Origin: Clostridia bacterium
GTDB taxonomy: Bacteria; Bacillota; Clostridia; Oscillospirales; Acutalibacteraceae
Direction: 5' to 3'
DNA: 64,000 nucleotides
Assembly (NCBI GenBank): GCA_017513245.1
Contig: JAFXGK010000007.1
Span: forward strand, 186,001 to 250,000
Shown: positions 32,335 through 39,648 of the stretch, piece by piece
How positions within the stretch are numbered: position 1 is the stretch's first letter
Layout: every line of letters begins with the position of its first letter
Notes under the pieces: generated by a model
What the model saw: only the letters and a program-made list of their open reading frames with translations
Told to the model about the DNA's origin: nothing
Databases searched by the model: none
Position numbers and translations under genes: made by a program

Positions 32335-32889
32335 TTATTGCTGCTGTTTACGCGGTTTCTTGTCGTGGCGGAGCATTCCTATAAAAATGGAGGCGAGGGT
32401 GAAAATCTCGCATATAATTGCTCCCCAAGAACCTGCATAAATATTGTAAATCAGCCACGAGGGAGAACTGATAAGTCCGCAACGGCGAACGTCGGCTGCG
32501 CTTTTAAGGCGGAAACCAACACTGAGCGCGGTCATACCGATAACGGGTAGTATTTCAATAATGAGATTTATAGCGGTCGGCTCCTTGCCGAATAGTGTGA
32601 AGTTTAGAACGTAAACCGCTATAAAGCAGGCGATAAATGCAAAAAGCCAAGGAAGACGGTCGGCTTTAAGCTTTTTCTTAAAAAGAAAAATAATCGCGCG
32701 CAGGGTGGCTAAAATATTTAAAATGCCGCCGACCGTTGCGCCAAGCAGCAGATAATTAACGGCAAAGAGCGCGCCGCCGCACAGCTGCAGGGCAATAACC
32801 GAGCTTTGCTTTTTGCTCTGATATGAAATGATATTGAAAAACATTGCCACAATGCCAATACCTTGGGCGATAATTTCGATAGGCTTCAT
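32335..32889 (-). CDS. YgjV-like inner membrane protein
   Basis: A protein of about 184 residues with six hydrophobic segments. GIGIVAMFFNIISYQSKKQ, LQLCGGALFAVNYLLLG, GGILNILATLRAIIFLFKKK and the closing SPSWLIYNIYAGSWGAIICE are the pattern of the YgjV/Imp family (PF10688), which resembles small PQ-loop/SWEET-like proteins. Function unknown. The true start is 32889; the frame stays open upstream through the tRNA-end copy but that part is not protein-like. Confidence 0.85.
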   Translation of the reverse strand: MKPIEIIAQGIGIVAMFFNIISYQSKKQSSVIALQLCGGALFAVNYLLLGATVGGILNILATLRAIIFLFKKKLKADRLPWLFAFIACFIAVYVLNFTLFGKEPTAINLIIEILPVIGMTALSVGFRLKSAADVRRCGLISSPSWLIYNIYAGSWGAIICEIFTLASIFIGMLRHDKKPRKQQQ

Positions 32890-32970
32890 AAGGCTCTCCC
32901 TAAAATGAGTTTTTAATATTGTACAATAATTAGTAGAAAAAAACAAGACGCAGCAAACGTGTGATAAAAC

Positions 32971-32999
32971 AAAAAAGGTACCAACCTTGCGGTGGTACC
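32971..32999 (-). terminator. Terminator after the tRNA-Tyr 3' end copy
   Basis: GGTACCACC...GGTTGGTACC (32999-32977) with one bulge, then six T on the minus strand. It follows the copied tRNA end in the same position as the real tRNA-Tyr terminator but with a different sequence. Confidence 0.8.
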
Positions 33000-33001
33000 T
33001 C

Positions 33002-33207
33002 TCTTGTTTGGTGGGAGAGGGTGGATACTCTGTGCCCCTTGATTTTTCGACCGTTCCGAACGGTTGCGAAAAATCGGCGTTGCTCGAGACTTCACAGTCC
33101 CAAAAGCCTATCGCGGCTTTTGGGCTGCTTCGACTGAACCACCTTCGGTGGTTCTCATCCAATTAACTATTTCTATCCAAACAAAAAAGACACCGTGAAG
33201 GTGTCTT
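33002..33207 (-). repeat. 206-bp hairpin element ending in a copy of the tRNA-Tyr 3' end
   Basis: Bases 33002-33026 repeat 33208-33232 exactly (25 bases), covering the 3' T-arm strand, acceptor strand and CCA of tRNA-Tyr plus the AACAAGA spacer. Between the copies lie three strong hairpins: GAACCACC/GGTGGTTC (33136-33154), CCCAAAAGCC/GGCTTTTGGG (33099-33124) and GATTTTTCG-ACCGTT/AACGGT-CGAAAAATC (33041-33075). The real terminator of tRNA-Tyr is inside the element at 33183-33207. No complete second tRNA exists. Confidence 0.85.
33183..33207 (-). terminator. Terminator of tRNA-Tyr
   Basis: AAAGACACC / GGTGTCTTT with loop TTCAC, followed by TTTG on the minus strand, seven bases after the CCA. 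Confidence 0.85.
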
Positions 33208-33214
33208 TCTTGTT

Positions 33215-33299
33215 TGGTGGGAGAGGGTGGATTCGAACCACCGAAGCTGAAAGCAGCAGATTTACAGTCTGTCCCCTTTGGCCACTCGGGAACTCTCCC
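33215..33299 (-). tRNA. tRNA-Tyr (anticodon GTA)
   Basis: An 85-base class II tRNA. Acceptor GGGAGAG (33299-33293) pairs with CTCTCCC (33225-33219); discriminator A and an encoded CCA end at 33215. The anticodon stem CAGA/TCTG closes loop CTGTAAA, anticodon GTA. The D-arm begins CCCGAGTGGCC and the T-arm has GGTTCGAATCC. A long variable arm is present as expected for bacterial tRNA-Tyr. Confidence 0.95.
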
Positions 33300-33332
33300 A
33301 TATTCAGTTTGGCTGTAACCGGTTCCAAAAAA

Positions 33333-33488
33333 GGAGCTGGTGGACGGACACAGCCGTTCTATGAACGTCTGTCGTGCTTGCGGCACAGCCACCGCGCACT
33401 TCGCCGCTAAAAACATCACACCGTGATGTTTTCTTAACGCTGCTCACCCTCTCAGGCTTCGAGTCCGATTCGAGTGTTCAGCTCATGG
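33333..33488 (-). repeat. 157-bp hairpin element ending in a copy of the tRNA-Thr 3' end
   Basis: GTCCGTCCACCAGCTCC (33349-33333) repeats 33506-33490 of tRNA-Thr exactly (17 bases), but a run of six T replaces the final CA. The element between holds the hairpin AAAACATCAC/GTGATGTTTT (33410-33432) followed by a T. It also has a GACTCGAAG start with GAGGGTGAGCAGCG before AAGAAAAC, an arrangement parallel to the 109-bp repeat (ATTCGAAC, GAGGGAGCGAAAGCGG, AAGAAAAC, hairpin). Confidence 0.75.
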
Positions 33489-33564
33489 TGGAGCTGGTGG
33501 ACGGACTCGAACCCCCGACCTGCTGATTACAAATCAGCTGCTCTACCAACTGAGCTACACCAGC
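33489..33564 (-). tRNA. tRNA-Thr (anticodon TGT)
   Basis: A 76-base tRNA. Acceptor GCTGGTG (33564-33558) pairs with CACCAGC (33499-33493); discriminator T and CCA at 33491-33489. The anticodon stem GCTGA/TCAGC closes TTTGTAA, anticodon TGT. D-arm GTAGCTCAGTTGGTAGAGC and T-arm GGGTTCGAGTCC are standard. It lies 190 bases before tRNA-Tyr, and no promoter is visible between them. Confidence 0.95.
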
Positions 33565-33580
33565 ATCAACAGCAAAAATT

Positions 33581-33609
33581 AATATAACACACCGAAAAAA
33601 ATTTGTCAA
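33581..33609 (-). promoter_or_regulatory. Promoter of tRNA-Thr, embedded in the upstream terminator
   Basis: Perfect TTGACA (33609-33604), 17 bases, TATATT (33586-33581). The -35 box lies in the right arm of the terminator at 33594-33647. Confidence 0.8.
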
Positions 33610-33647
33610 CCCTTTTCTTTAGATATTTTAAAGAAAGGGCTGACAAA
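33594..33647 (-). terminator. Terminator of the HTH-membrane gene
   Basis: TTTGTCA-GCCCTTTCTTT pairs with AAAGAAAAGGG-TTGACAAA (33647-33602), followed by seven T on the minus strand. Confidence 0.85.
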
Positions 33648-33666
33648 TCGCGTTTTTATGTAGTTT

Positions 33667-34302
33667 TTACTGCTTGGTTTTGTTCTTCTTCTTTCGCAGC
33701 TTCATCATCGACCAGAAGATTATAATCAGCTGTCCGGGAATGCCTAAAAGATAACATTCCCACGGGTTTTGATGGCCGATTACAAAAGCGGTAAGGTGGA
33801 TAGAGAGCAGTCCCGTCCACATAAGCACCGAAATTATAACGTAGTTAAACCGGCGGTTAAACCAAATGCTGTTAAGCACAAGCCAAACGATGGCGGTTAC
33901 GGGAATGGCGTAAATAAACGCAAGCCAGGTGTTGGGAATGGCCTCGGGCGTTACCGAGAGAATAACAAAGGAGAAAAGCGCCACAAACCAAACGGTTATA
34001 AGCGAAACGCAGGTAATAACGCCGCGGCTGTAGCGGTGGGTAGGCTCCATTTCCTTACGGGCCTCAAGCGCCGTGTGCTCCTCTCGCACCAAAAAGTCGA
34101 GCGAAACGCCGAAAAGGTCGGCAATTTTAAGCAGTACCGTAACGTCGGGGATTGATTCGCCGCGCTCCCATTTGGAGACGGCCTTGTCGGTATAATTAAG
34201 CTGCTCGGCGAGGTCAAACTGGGTCATACCGCGTGCCTGCCGCAGCTCGGCTATGTTTTTAGCCACAATGTTTTTTATATCGTTCAAAACAAAATCCACC
34301 AT
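33667..34302 (-). CDS. XRE-family regulator with C-terminal membrane domain
   Basis: About 211 residues. Residues 10-65 are an HTH_3 domain (KNIAELRQARGMTQFDLAEQL, key MTQFDLAEQLNYTDKAVSKWERGESIPD), followed by a linker and four hydrophobic segments (VITCVSLITVWFVALFSFVIL; TWLAFIYAIPVTAIVWLVL; YVIISVLMWTGLLSIHLTAF; YLLGIPGQLIIIFWSMM). Membrane-tethered XRE regulators of this layout are common in Firmicutes. The start is ATG 34302 by domain position, though the ribosome-binding site is weak. Divergent from the XRE-AbrB gene. Confidence 0.85.
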   Translation of the reverse strand: MVDFVLNDIKNIVAKNIAELRQARGMTQFDLAEQLNYTDKAVSKWERGESIPDVTVLLKIADLFGVSLDFLVREEHTALEARKEMEPTHRYSRGVITCVSLITVWFVALFSFVILSVTPEAIPNTWLAFIYAIPVTAIVWLVLNSIWFNRRFNYVIISVLMWTGLLSIHLTAFVIGHQNPWECYLLGIPGQLIIIFWSMMKLRKKKNKTKQ

Positions 34303-34418
34303 TACTTTTAGTATATAATTATTATATTGTTTTTTGTGCGAAAAGTCAATTGTGGGATAAAAAGAAGCGTCGCAACCAAACCTAACAAAAATATGATATT
34401 TATGACATCTTTTGTTGG

Positions 34419-34447
34419 TTGACATTTATCATCCGCAGGGGTTTAAT
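34419..34447 (+). promoter_or_regulatory. Promoter of the XRE-AbrB / ABC exporter operon
   Basis: Perfect TTGACA (34419-34424), 17 bases, TTTAAT (34442-34447). The TTGACA is flanked by TATGATATTTATGACATC and CATTTATCAT, which include an ATGATA/TATCAT inverted pair that could be an operator. Confidence 0.65.
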
Positions 34448-34467
34448 AATAAAAAAGGGGTGTGTGT

Positions 34468-34914
34468 ATGTTAAAAGAAAACCTTGTATCGCTGCGAAAG
34501 CTAAAGGGCAAAACCCAGGAAGAAATTTCCGAGGTTGCAGGCGTATCGCGTCAGGCCTATGCAAAATGGGAAAAGGGCAACGCACTGCCCGACGTAGAAA
34601 AATGCTGTTTGCTTGCCAGGTATTACGGCGTAACGGTAGAGTCTTTATTAAATAAGGCAAACGAGGTGAACGGCGTGCAGCTTATGCCTGCGCCGCAGGG
34701 TAAGCATATCTGGGGCGTGGTTACCGTTAACGAGCGCGGCCAGATAGTAATACCGCGCGAGGCAAGGGAACTGTTTTCGCTGAAAAGCGGAAGCCGCCTT
34801 GTCGTTCTGGGTGACGAGCGAGAGGGTATAGCGCTCGTAAGCGCAGAAGATTTTGAACAAAAAATTGCTCATATGCGTGAGCTTGCCGCGGTTGAAAACG
34901 GCACAGAGATATGA
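34468..34914 (+). CDS. XRE-HTH plus AbrB/SpoVT domain regulator
   Basis: A 148-residue transcription regulator with two DNA-binding domains: an HTH_3 domain at residues 1-62 (LRKLKGKTQEEISEVAGVSRQAYAKWEKG, key TQEEISEVAGVSRQAYAKWE) and an AbrB-type swapped-hairpin domain at about 78-125 (VTVNERGQIVIPREARELF, key GQIVIPxExR). Start at 34468, seven bases after AAAGGGG. It precedes an ABC exporter, with a gap of 32 bases, and probably controls it. Confidence 0.9.
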   Translation: MLKENLVSLRKLKGKTQEEISEVAGVSRQAYAKWEKGNALPDVEKCCLLARYYGVTVESLLNKANEVNGVQLMPAPQGKHIWGVVTVNERGQIVIPREARELFSLKSGSRLVVLGDEREGIALVSAEDFEQKIAHMRELAAVENGTEI

Positions 34915-34946
34915 TAAAATGCTAAAGGAAGAAAGGGGGCTTTTTT

Positions 34947-35852
34947 GTGGAAGGAACCAAGGCAATAGAAATAAAAAACCTTTCAAAAAGCTTCGGTGAC
35001 GTAAAGGCGGTCGATAACCTGAGCTTCTCGGTGCGAGAGGGCGAGTTTTTCGCGTTTTTGGGCGTCAACGGTGCAGGAAAATCTACTACAATATCAATGC
35101 TTTGCGGCGCGCTTGCGGCCGATTCGGGCGAAATAAAGCTAAACGGAAAACCCCTGTCGGACGAAACTAAAGCAACCCTCGGAGTCGTTTTTCAGAACAG
35201 CGTGCTAGACGGCGCCCTCACGGTGCAGGAAAATCTGCGCTCGCGCGCAGCGCTTTACGGCATAAACGGTGACGAATATAAAGCGCAAATAAATATGCTC
35301 GACGAGCTTTTAAAGATAAAAGAGCTGCTTCCGCGCAGGCTTTCTAAGCTGTCGGGCGGTCAGCGCCGCCGAATAGATGTCGCGCGCGCACTAATATCCA
35401 ACCCGAAAATTCTAGTGCTCGACGAGCCCACGACGGGCCTTGACCCGCAGACGAGAAAAATGCTGTGGGACGCCGTGAACTCGCTTCGCGGCCGCGGTCT
35501 TACGGTGTTGCTTACCACCCATTATATGGAGGAGGCCGCCGATGCAGACTACGTTTTGATAATCGAGGGCGGAAGAGAGGCCGCCTGCGGCACTCCGCTT
35601 GAGCTTAAAAACCGCTATGCGGGTGACGCCGTAAACCTCTACGGTGTCGAAGAGGAGAAGGTGGCCGCATTGGGCCTCCGATACACCGCAATACGCGACG
35701 GTTTCCGACTGGGTGTTGAGAACACCGCCGCCGCAACGGCGCTCATCCTCAAAAACCCCGAGTTGTTTGCCGATTATGAAATACTAAAGGGACGGATGGA
35801 CGACGTATTTTTAAACGTTACGGGCAGAAGATTGGGAGGCGATGATAAATGA
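34947..35852 (+). CDS. ABC transporter ATPase (drug/polyketide exporter type)
   Basis: A 301-residue ATPase of the DrrA/CcmA-like class. Walker A GVNGAGKSTT, Q-loop VVFQNSVLD, signature LSGGQRRRI, Walker B ILVLDEPTTGLDP and switch TTHYMEEA are intact. The C-terminal 70 residues form the domain typical of exporter ATPases. GTG start with AAGGGGG seven bases upstream. Its end overlaps the permease gene by four bases. Confidence 0.93.
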   Translation: MEGTKAIEIKNLSKSFGDVKAVDNLSFSVREGEFFAFLGVNGAGKSTTISMLCGALAADSGEIKLNGKPLSDETKATLGVVFQNSVLDGALTVQENLRSRAALYGINGDEYKAQINMLDELLKIKELLPRRLSKLSGGQRRRIDVARALISNPKILVLDEPTTGLDPQTRKMLWDAVNSLRGRGLTVLLTTHYMEEAADADYVLIIEGGREAACGTPLELKNRYAGDAVNLYGVEEEKVAALGLRYTAIRDGFRLGVENTAAATALILKNPELFADYEILKGRMDDVFLNVTGRRLGGDDK

Positions 35853-36742
35853 CGGGACTTTATTCGCTTATTCGCCGAAACTCTAAACTCTTTTTCCGCG
35901 ATAAGGGCGTGTTTTTCACCTCGCTTATCACCCCGATGATACTGCTTGTGCTTTACGCAACCTTCCTTGCAAAGGTTTACAGAGATTCGTTTATGTCCGG
36001 CATACCTGCCGAGTTTGCGGTGCCCGATAAGATAATCGACGGCATCGTAGGCGGTCAGCTCGTATCGTCGCTTTTGGCGGTCAGCTGTGTAACGGTTGCC
36101 TTCTGCTCCAACATGATAATGGTGCAGGATAAGCAAAAAGGTGTTCGCCGCGATTTAATGCTCTCACCCGTAAAGCCGTCGACGCTTGCGCTCGGCTACT
36201 ACGTTGCAACCGAGCTGACAACACTGCTTGTGTGCCTTGTAGCTTTCGGGGCAGGTCTTATCTATATGGCGGCTACCGGATTTTATATGTCGGCGGCCGA
36301 TATAGCGTTGACACTGTTGGATATTCTGTTGCTCACGCTTTTCGGCACGGCGCTTTCGTCGGTTATAAACCATTTTCTGTCCACACAGGGACAGATTTCT
36401 GCGGTGGGCTCAATCGTGTCCTCCTGCTACGGCTTTATATGCGGCGCATATATGCCGATATCGCAGTTCGGCGAGGGTCTGCGCGCCGTGCTCGGTTTCC
36501 TTCCGGGAACCTACGGCACCTCGCTTTTCCGCAATCATACCATGCGCGGCGCGATGAACGAGTTATTAGAACTCGGCGTACCCCGCGAGGTTATCGATTC
36601 GCTGCGCGACGTGGTGGACTGCAACGTCTACTGCCTTGATAAGCAGGTTTCGGAGCCTGTGATGTTTGCGGTGCTTGCAGGCAGTATGGTTTTGCTTATT
36701 GCGGTATACGTTTTGCTCGTAAGATTTTCAAAAAAGAAATAA
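35849..36742 (+). CDS. ABC-2 type transporter permease
   Basis: A 297-residue permease with six hydrophobic segments, including the N-terminal FFTSLITPMILLVLYATFL, and the ABC-2 core ALGYYVATELTTLLVCLVAF and SSCYGFICGAYMPISQFGEGL (key GAYMPISQ). It is the membrane partner of the ATPase upstream. Substrate unknown; drug, lantibiotic or lipid export is possible. A shared terminator follows. Confidence 0.92.
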   Translation: MTGLYSLIRRNSKLFFRDKGVFFTSLITPMILLVLYATFLAKVYRDSFMSGIPAEFAVPDKIIDGIVGGQLVSSLLAVSCVTVAFCSNMIMVQDKQKGVRRDLMLSPVKPSTLALGYYVATELTTLLVCLVAFGAGLIYMAATGFYMSAADIALTLLDILLLTLFGTALSSVINHFLSTQGQISAVGSIVSSCYGFICGAYMPISQFGEGLRAVLGFLPGTYGTSLFRNHTMRGAMNELLELGVPREVIDSLRDVVDCNVYCLDKQVSEPVMFAVLAGSMVLLIAVYVLLVRFSKKK

Positions 36743-36744
36743 TA

Positions 36745-36784
36745 AAAGAACCCGTCGGTCGTTACGCCGATGGGTTCCTTTTAT
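36745..36784. terminator. Bidirectional terminator between the ABC exporter and the C39 protease gene
   Basis: GAACCCGTCGG / CCGATGGGTTC, followed by CTTTTATTT on plus and by TTTTATTATT on minus; it overlaps the last codons of the C39 gene. Confidence 0.8.
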
Positions 36785-37478
36785 TTATGATAACCGCTTG
36801 ACAGCCGAGTTCCTCAAAGCGCTTTTGGCTTATGCTCTTTTCGAATGCGGCCAAACCGCCCGATTGGGGATCGCAAAAGAAATAAAATTTTTCATTATAC
36901 CCGATAAGCACCATACAGTGCTCGCCCGTCATCCAGGTGAAGATGCTACCGTCGGGCAGGACCCAACTGCGGCCCGGGGAGGTTTGCCTCATACCTATGG
37001 TTACCCACACCAAAACGGGGGCGCCGTTATCGATATACTGTTCACACAGTGTGTCGAGCGACGGCGGATTTCTAAGCTCGGCCGAAAAGGAGAGGGAAAA
37101 ATCGTTTACGGCGCGGACTATGGCGCCGCCGTAACAGCCGAATGAGTTTGCAGTTTTGGGGTCGCCTGCGAAAACTGCGTTTGGGTCGGGTCCGAAGAGG
37201 CTCTCGCCTACGGTGTAAAAATCGTTGTTGCTTTCGAGCCATTCATCCGCAAACCGTTCGGGCGTCATACTGCTGCCCAAATAGCGCATAACCGTAACAG
37301 CCGCCACTGCCTCACACCCCGTTGGAAGGGAAGGAAACTGTGAAAGCGGCTCGACGGCAAGAATTTTATCGGCCTTTGCGGTATTGGCGTCTATTTGCGT
37401 GGGGGTGTTCCCGAAAAGGCAAAAGAAAACTGTGGCCGCGCAGATTACAAGTGCGACAACAATGATAAAAATCCTCAT
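36762..37478 (-). CDS. C39-like cysteine peptidase, membrane-anchored
   Basis: A 238-residue protein with an N-terminal membrane anchor (MRIFIIVVALVICAATVFF) and an extracellular C39_2-type papain-fold domain. The catalytic Cys is in LPTGCEAVAAV, the His in TGEHCMVLIGYN, and the Asp/Asn in FFCDPQSGG. Members process or degrade peptides outside the membrane or act on surface proteins. The start at 37478 has GGGAGG eight bases upstream. Directly upstream are four 11-bp-spaced boxes also found before the response-regulator gene, so the neighbouring two-component system probably controls it. Confidence 0.88.
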   Translation of the reverse strand: MRIFIIVVALVICAATVFFCLFGNTPTQIDANTAKADKILAVEPLSQFPSLPTGCEAVAAVTVMRYLGSSMTPERFADEWLESNNDFYTVGESLFGPDPNAVFAGDPKTANSFGCYGGAIVRAVNDFSLSFSAELRNPPSLDTLCEQYIDNGAPVLVWVTIGMRQTSPGRSWVLPDGSIFTWMTGEHCMVLIGYNEKFYFFCDPQSGGLAAFEKSISQKRFEELGCQAVIINKRNPSA

Positions 37479-37502
37479 AAAACAAGCCTCCCTTATACTG
37501 TC

Positions 37503-37556
37503 AGTATAGGAGAGGCTTGTATCATAGGATACAGATTTTTGTATCAAAGTTGTACA
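37503..37556 (-). promoter_or_regulatory. C39 promoter with 11-bp-phased response-regulator boxes
   Basis: On the minus strand TATACT (37508-37503) is a -10 box. Upstream, TTGTATC (plus strand) starts at 37517 and 37539 and TTGTACA at 37550. An inverted GATAC-containing site sits at 37528. All four starts are 11 bases apart. No -35 consensus is present, as at activator-dependent OmpR-type promoters. Confidence 0.6.
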
Positions 37557-38282
37557 TTAATAGAGAATTACCTCGTTGTCGTACTCCTTGGCCATCTTTA
37601 AGAGGCCGAAATCGGTCAGACGAAGCTCGTATTTTTCGCTCTCCTCGTCACCGAGGTTAGTACGGTTTATAAAGTAATGGGAATAGCGGGTACCCTTAAG
37701 CAGAGCCGAATAGTACCGGCTCACCGCGTTTTGTATTTCCTGCTCGGTCACGTTGGCGGCCGACATGAGGTTATCCGTCGGCGAGAAGAAGGAGAAGGAA
37801 ATAACGGCTTTGGTTTTTTCCTCGAAGATAAAGGTCATGCGCTCAGCGCTTACCGATACGAGGTTAAGCACGACCGCGTGGTCGTCCACAACGGCCAAAA
37901 CGCTCTTTTTTGAAAAATAGGCATACTTTTCTTGCTCAAGTTCGTTCTTTAAAAATGCGGCAAGGTAACTGCCTTCGCTGAAAACGTTGTCAAAAACCGA
38001 TAACGAGCTTTGCCTCAACTCGGCCTGCTCGTCAGCGTTGGTGTCGAGGAAGGTCGATTCCGAGTATATATTATCCAGCTCGCCCTCGCAGTAGAGCGAT
38101 GCAACCTGCTGTGCAGTAATGCCGCTGTATACTCTGTCGGTATAGGTCCAACGCTCGGTTTTGCCCGTAAGCGAGCGGTTGCTGTGGTTGTTTATAAGTT
38201 TGGGCAAAAAAACGACACCGAGCGATACCGATAAGACGAGAAAAGCAACTAAAAGTCTTTTAAAATTATTCACCTCGCTCAC
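37557..38282 (-). CDS. Unrecognised anchored extracytoplasmic protein of the two-component operon
   Basis: A 241-residue protein with one N-terminal membrane segment (LLVAFLVLSVSLGVVFLP) and a soluble outer domain. The domain has YSGITAQQVASLYCEGELD, SEGSYLAAFLKNELEQEKYAYFSKKSVLAVVDDH and FSFFSPTDNLMSAANVTEQEI. I cannot assign a family, but position and topology resemble YycI/YycH-type accessory proteins that tune a sensor kinase. The GTG start overlaps the 3' end of the kinase reading frame by 17 bases. Ends just before the C39 promoter boxes. Confidence 0.75.
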   Translation of the reverse strand: MSEVNNFKRLLVAFLVLSVSLGVVFLPKLINNHSNRSLTGKTERWTYTDRVYSGITAQQVASLYCEGELDNIYSESTFLDTNADEQAELRQSSLSVFDNVFSEGSYLAAFLKNELEQEKYAYFSKKSVLAVVDDHAVVLNLVSVSAERMTFIFEEKTKAVISFSFFSPTDNLMSAANVTEQEIQNAVSRYYSALLKGTRYSHYFINRTNLGDEESEKYELRLTDFGLLKMAKEYDNEVILY

Positions 38283-39648
38283 CGTCCTTTCTTAAGGTGA
38301 AGGAAACGGTGGTGCCGACGCCCTTTTCGCTTTCAAATTGCAGTTGGCTTTGGTGTATGGTGGCAATTTCCTTGCAAAGCGAAAGTCCGAGCCCCGCACC
38401 GCCAAGCTCGCGTGAGCGTGATTTATCCTCGCGGAAGAAGGGCTCTGTCAGCAGGTGCAGATTTTCCTTGGCTATACCGCGTCCGTTATCGGCTACGAAG
38501 AGGGTGACGGAGGAGGCGTCCTCACGGCAGAATATTTTAACCGCGCCGCCCGGGGTCGAAGCCTTATATGCGTTGTCGGCCAGGTTATAAAGCAGGGAAA
38601 GAAGCAGAATTCGGTTTGCCGAAACGCTTTGGTCTCAAAGCTCGATTTCACAGTGTACTCCGTACTTTTCCGATAGGAATTTAAGGGTTGTTTTCAGTTG
38701 TGCTTCAATTTCACGCAGAGGAACACGCTCGAGTTTGATTTCTTCGTTTTTATATACGTACAGATTAAGCATCTGGCCCGAAAGCGATTCGAGGCGTTTC
38801 GCTTCGCTATATATGGCCGAGGCGGCCTCGTTTCGTTCGTCACTGCTCAGGTCATAAGACATAAGCATCTGCGAATAACCCATTATAGCCGTCATGGGCG
38901 TTTTGAGTTCGTGGGTGAAATCGGCAACGAACATCTCGCGTTTATTGCTTTCTTCCTTTATTTCGCTAATCTTTTGTTCCACCGCCGCCGACATAACGTT
39001 AAAGCTGTCGGCGAGCTCTTGTATCTCGCGGTCCGAGCCGTTTATAAATACCTTTTTGCCGTATTTTCCGAGCGCCACTTCATTGGCTCCCTGTGTTAAT
39101 CGGCCGAGGGATTTTGTTATGCGCTTTGATAAGAGAAACAGCGCAAGTCCGCCTGCCGCTGAGACGGCGATTACCACAATGGTATAACTGCTCCAAAATC
39201 GGTCGCACTGACGTTTGGTGGCGGTAAAGTCCGAACGTACGGTTAGATAATAGTTATCGTTATAGCAATAAAGGCGGCAGACTGATTCGTAGATGAGCGA
39301 ATCGTCGGTCTTCAAAAACTGCGATAATCCTTCGTTGGTTTTAAGGTTCTTATAATCGTCGCCGATTGTATCTACCGTGTGGATTTTTACTGCCGATACA
39401 ACGTCGCCCAAGGTGCCCTTAATCTGTTTTTCAACGTTGCTTCGCCGCGAGGGTGAAAAATCGCTCGACGCAATATCGGCAAAGGCCGAAAAACTGTCGG
39501 CGGCGTAGCGGGCGGCCGAATCAACCTGCTCCTTTCGGGTATAAAGCAGGGTATCTGTAACGCTCTTGACAATAAACATCCCGCCCAGTCCCGTGGTGAG
39601 CAAAACGACTATGTAGGCTATTATAAAAAATTTCGTTGATAGCTTCAT
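38266..39648 (-). pseudogene. Sensor histidine kinase interrupted by an in-frame TGA
   Basis: The frame runs 460 codons with one stop, TGA at 38637-38635 (codon 338). Before it: membrane segments near residues 7-29 and 152-174, HAMP, and HisKA with His246 in FTHELKTP. After it, in the same frame: DQSVSANRILLLSLLYNLADNAYKA (N-box NLADNAYKA), VADNGRGIA (G1) and GGAGLGLSLCK (G2), which complete the ATP-binding domain. The total length is normal for this class. As read, the product would lack the ATPase domain. Possible causes: a recent nonsense mutation, a sequencing/assembly error, or stop readthrough. The start overlaps the response regulator stop by four bases. Confidence 0.85.

Noticed and set aside
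33108..33419. Minus-strand frame of 103 codons across tRNA-Tyr
   Set aside because: It reads through the tRNA gene and its repeat, so it is non-coding.
37484..37518. A 16-bp inverted repeat that would hide the ribosome-binding site of the C39 gene
   Set aside because: The predicted -10 box (37508-37503) lies inside the 5' arm, so transcription would start within the repeat and the mRNA would not contain the full hairpin.
38635..38637. TGA in the kinase read as selenocysteine
   Set aside because: Histidine kinases do not use selenocysteine at this place, and no SECIS-like hairpin was evident directly after the codon.
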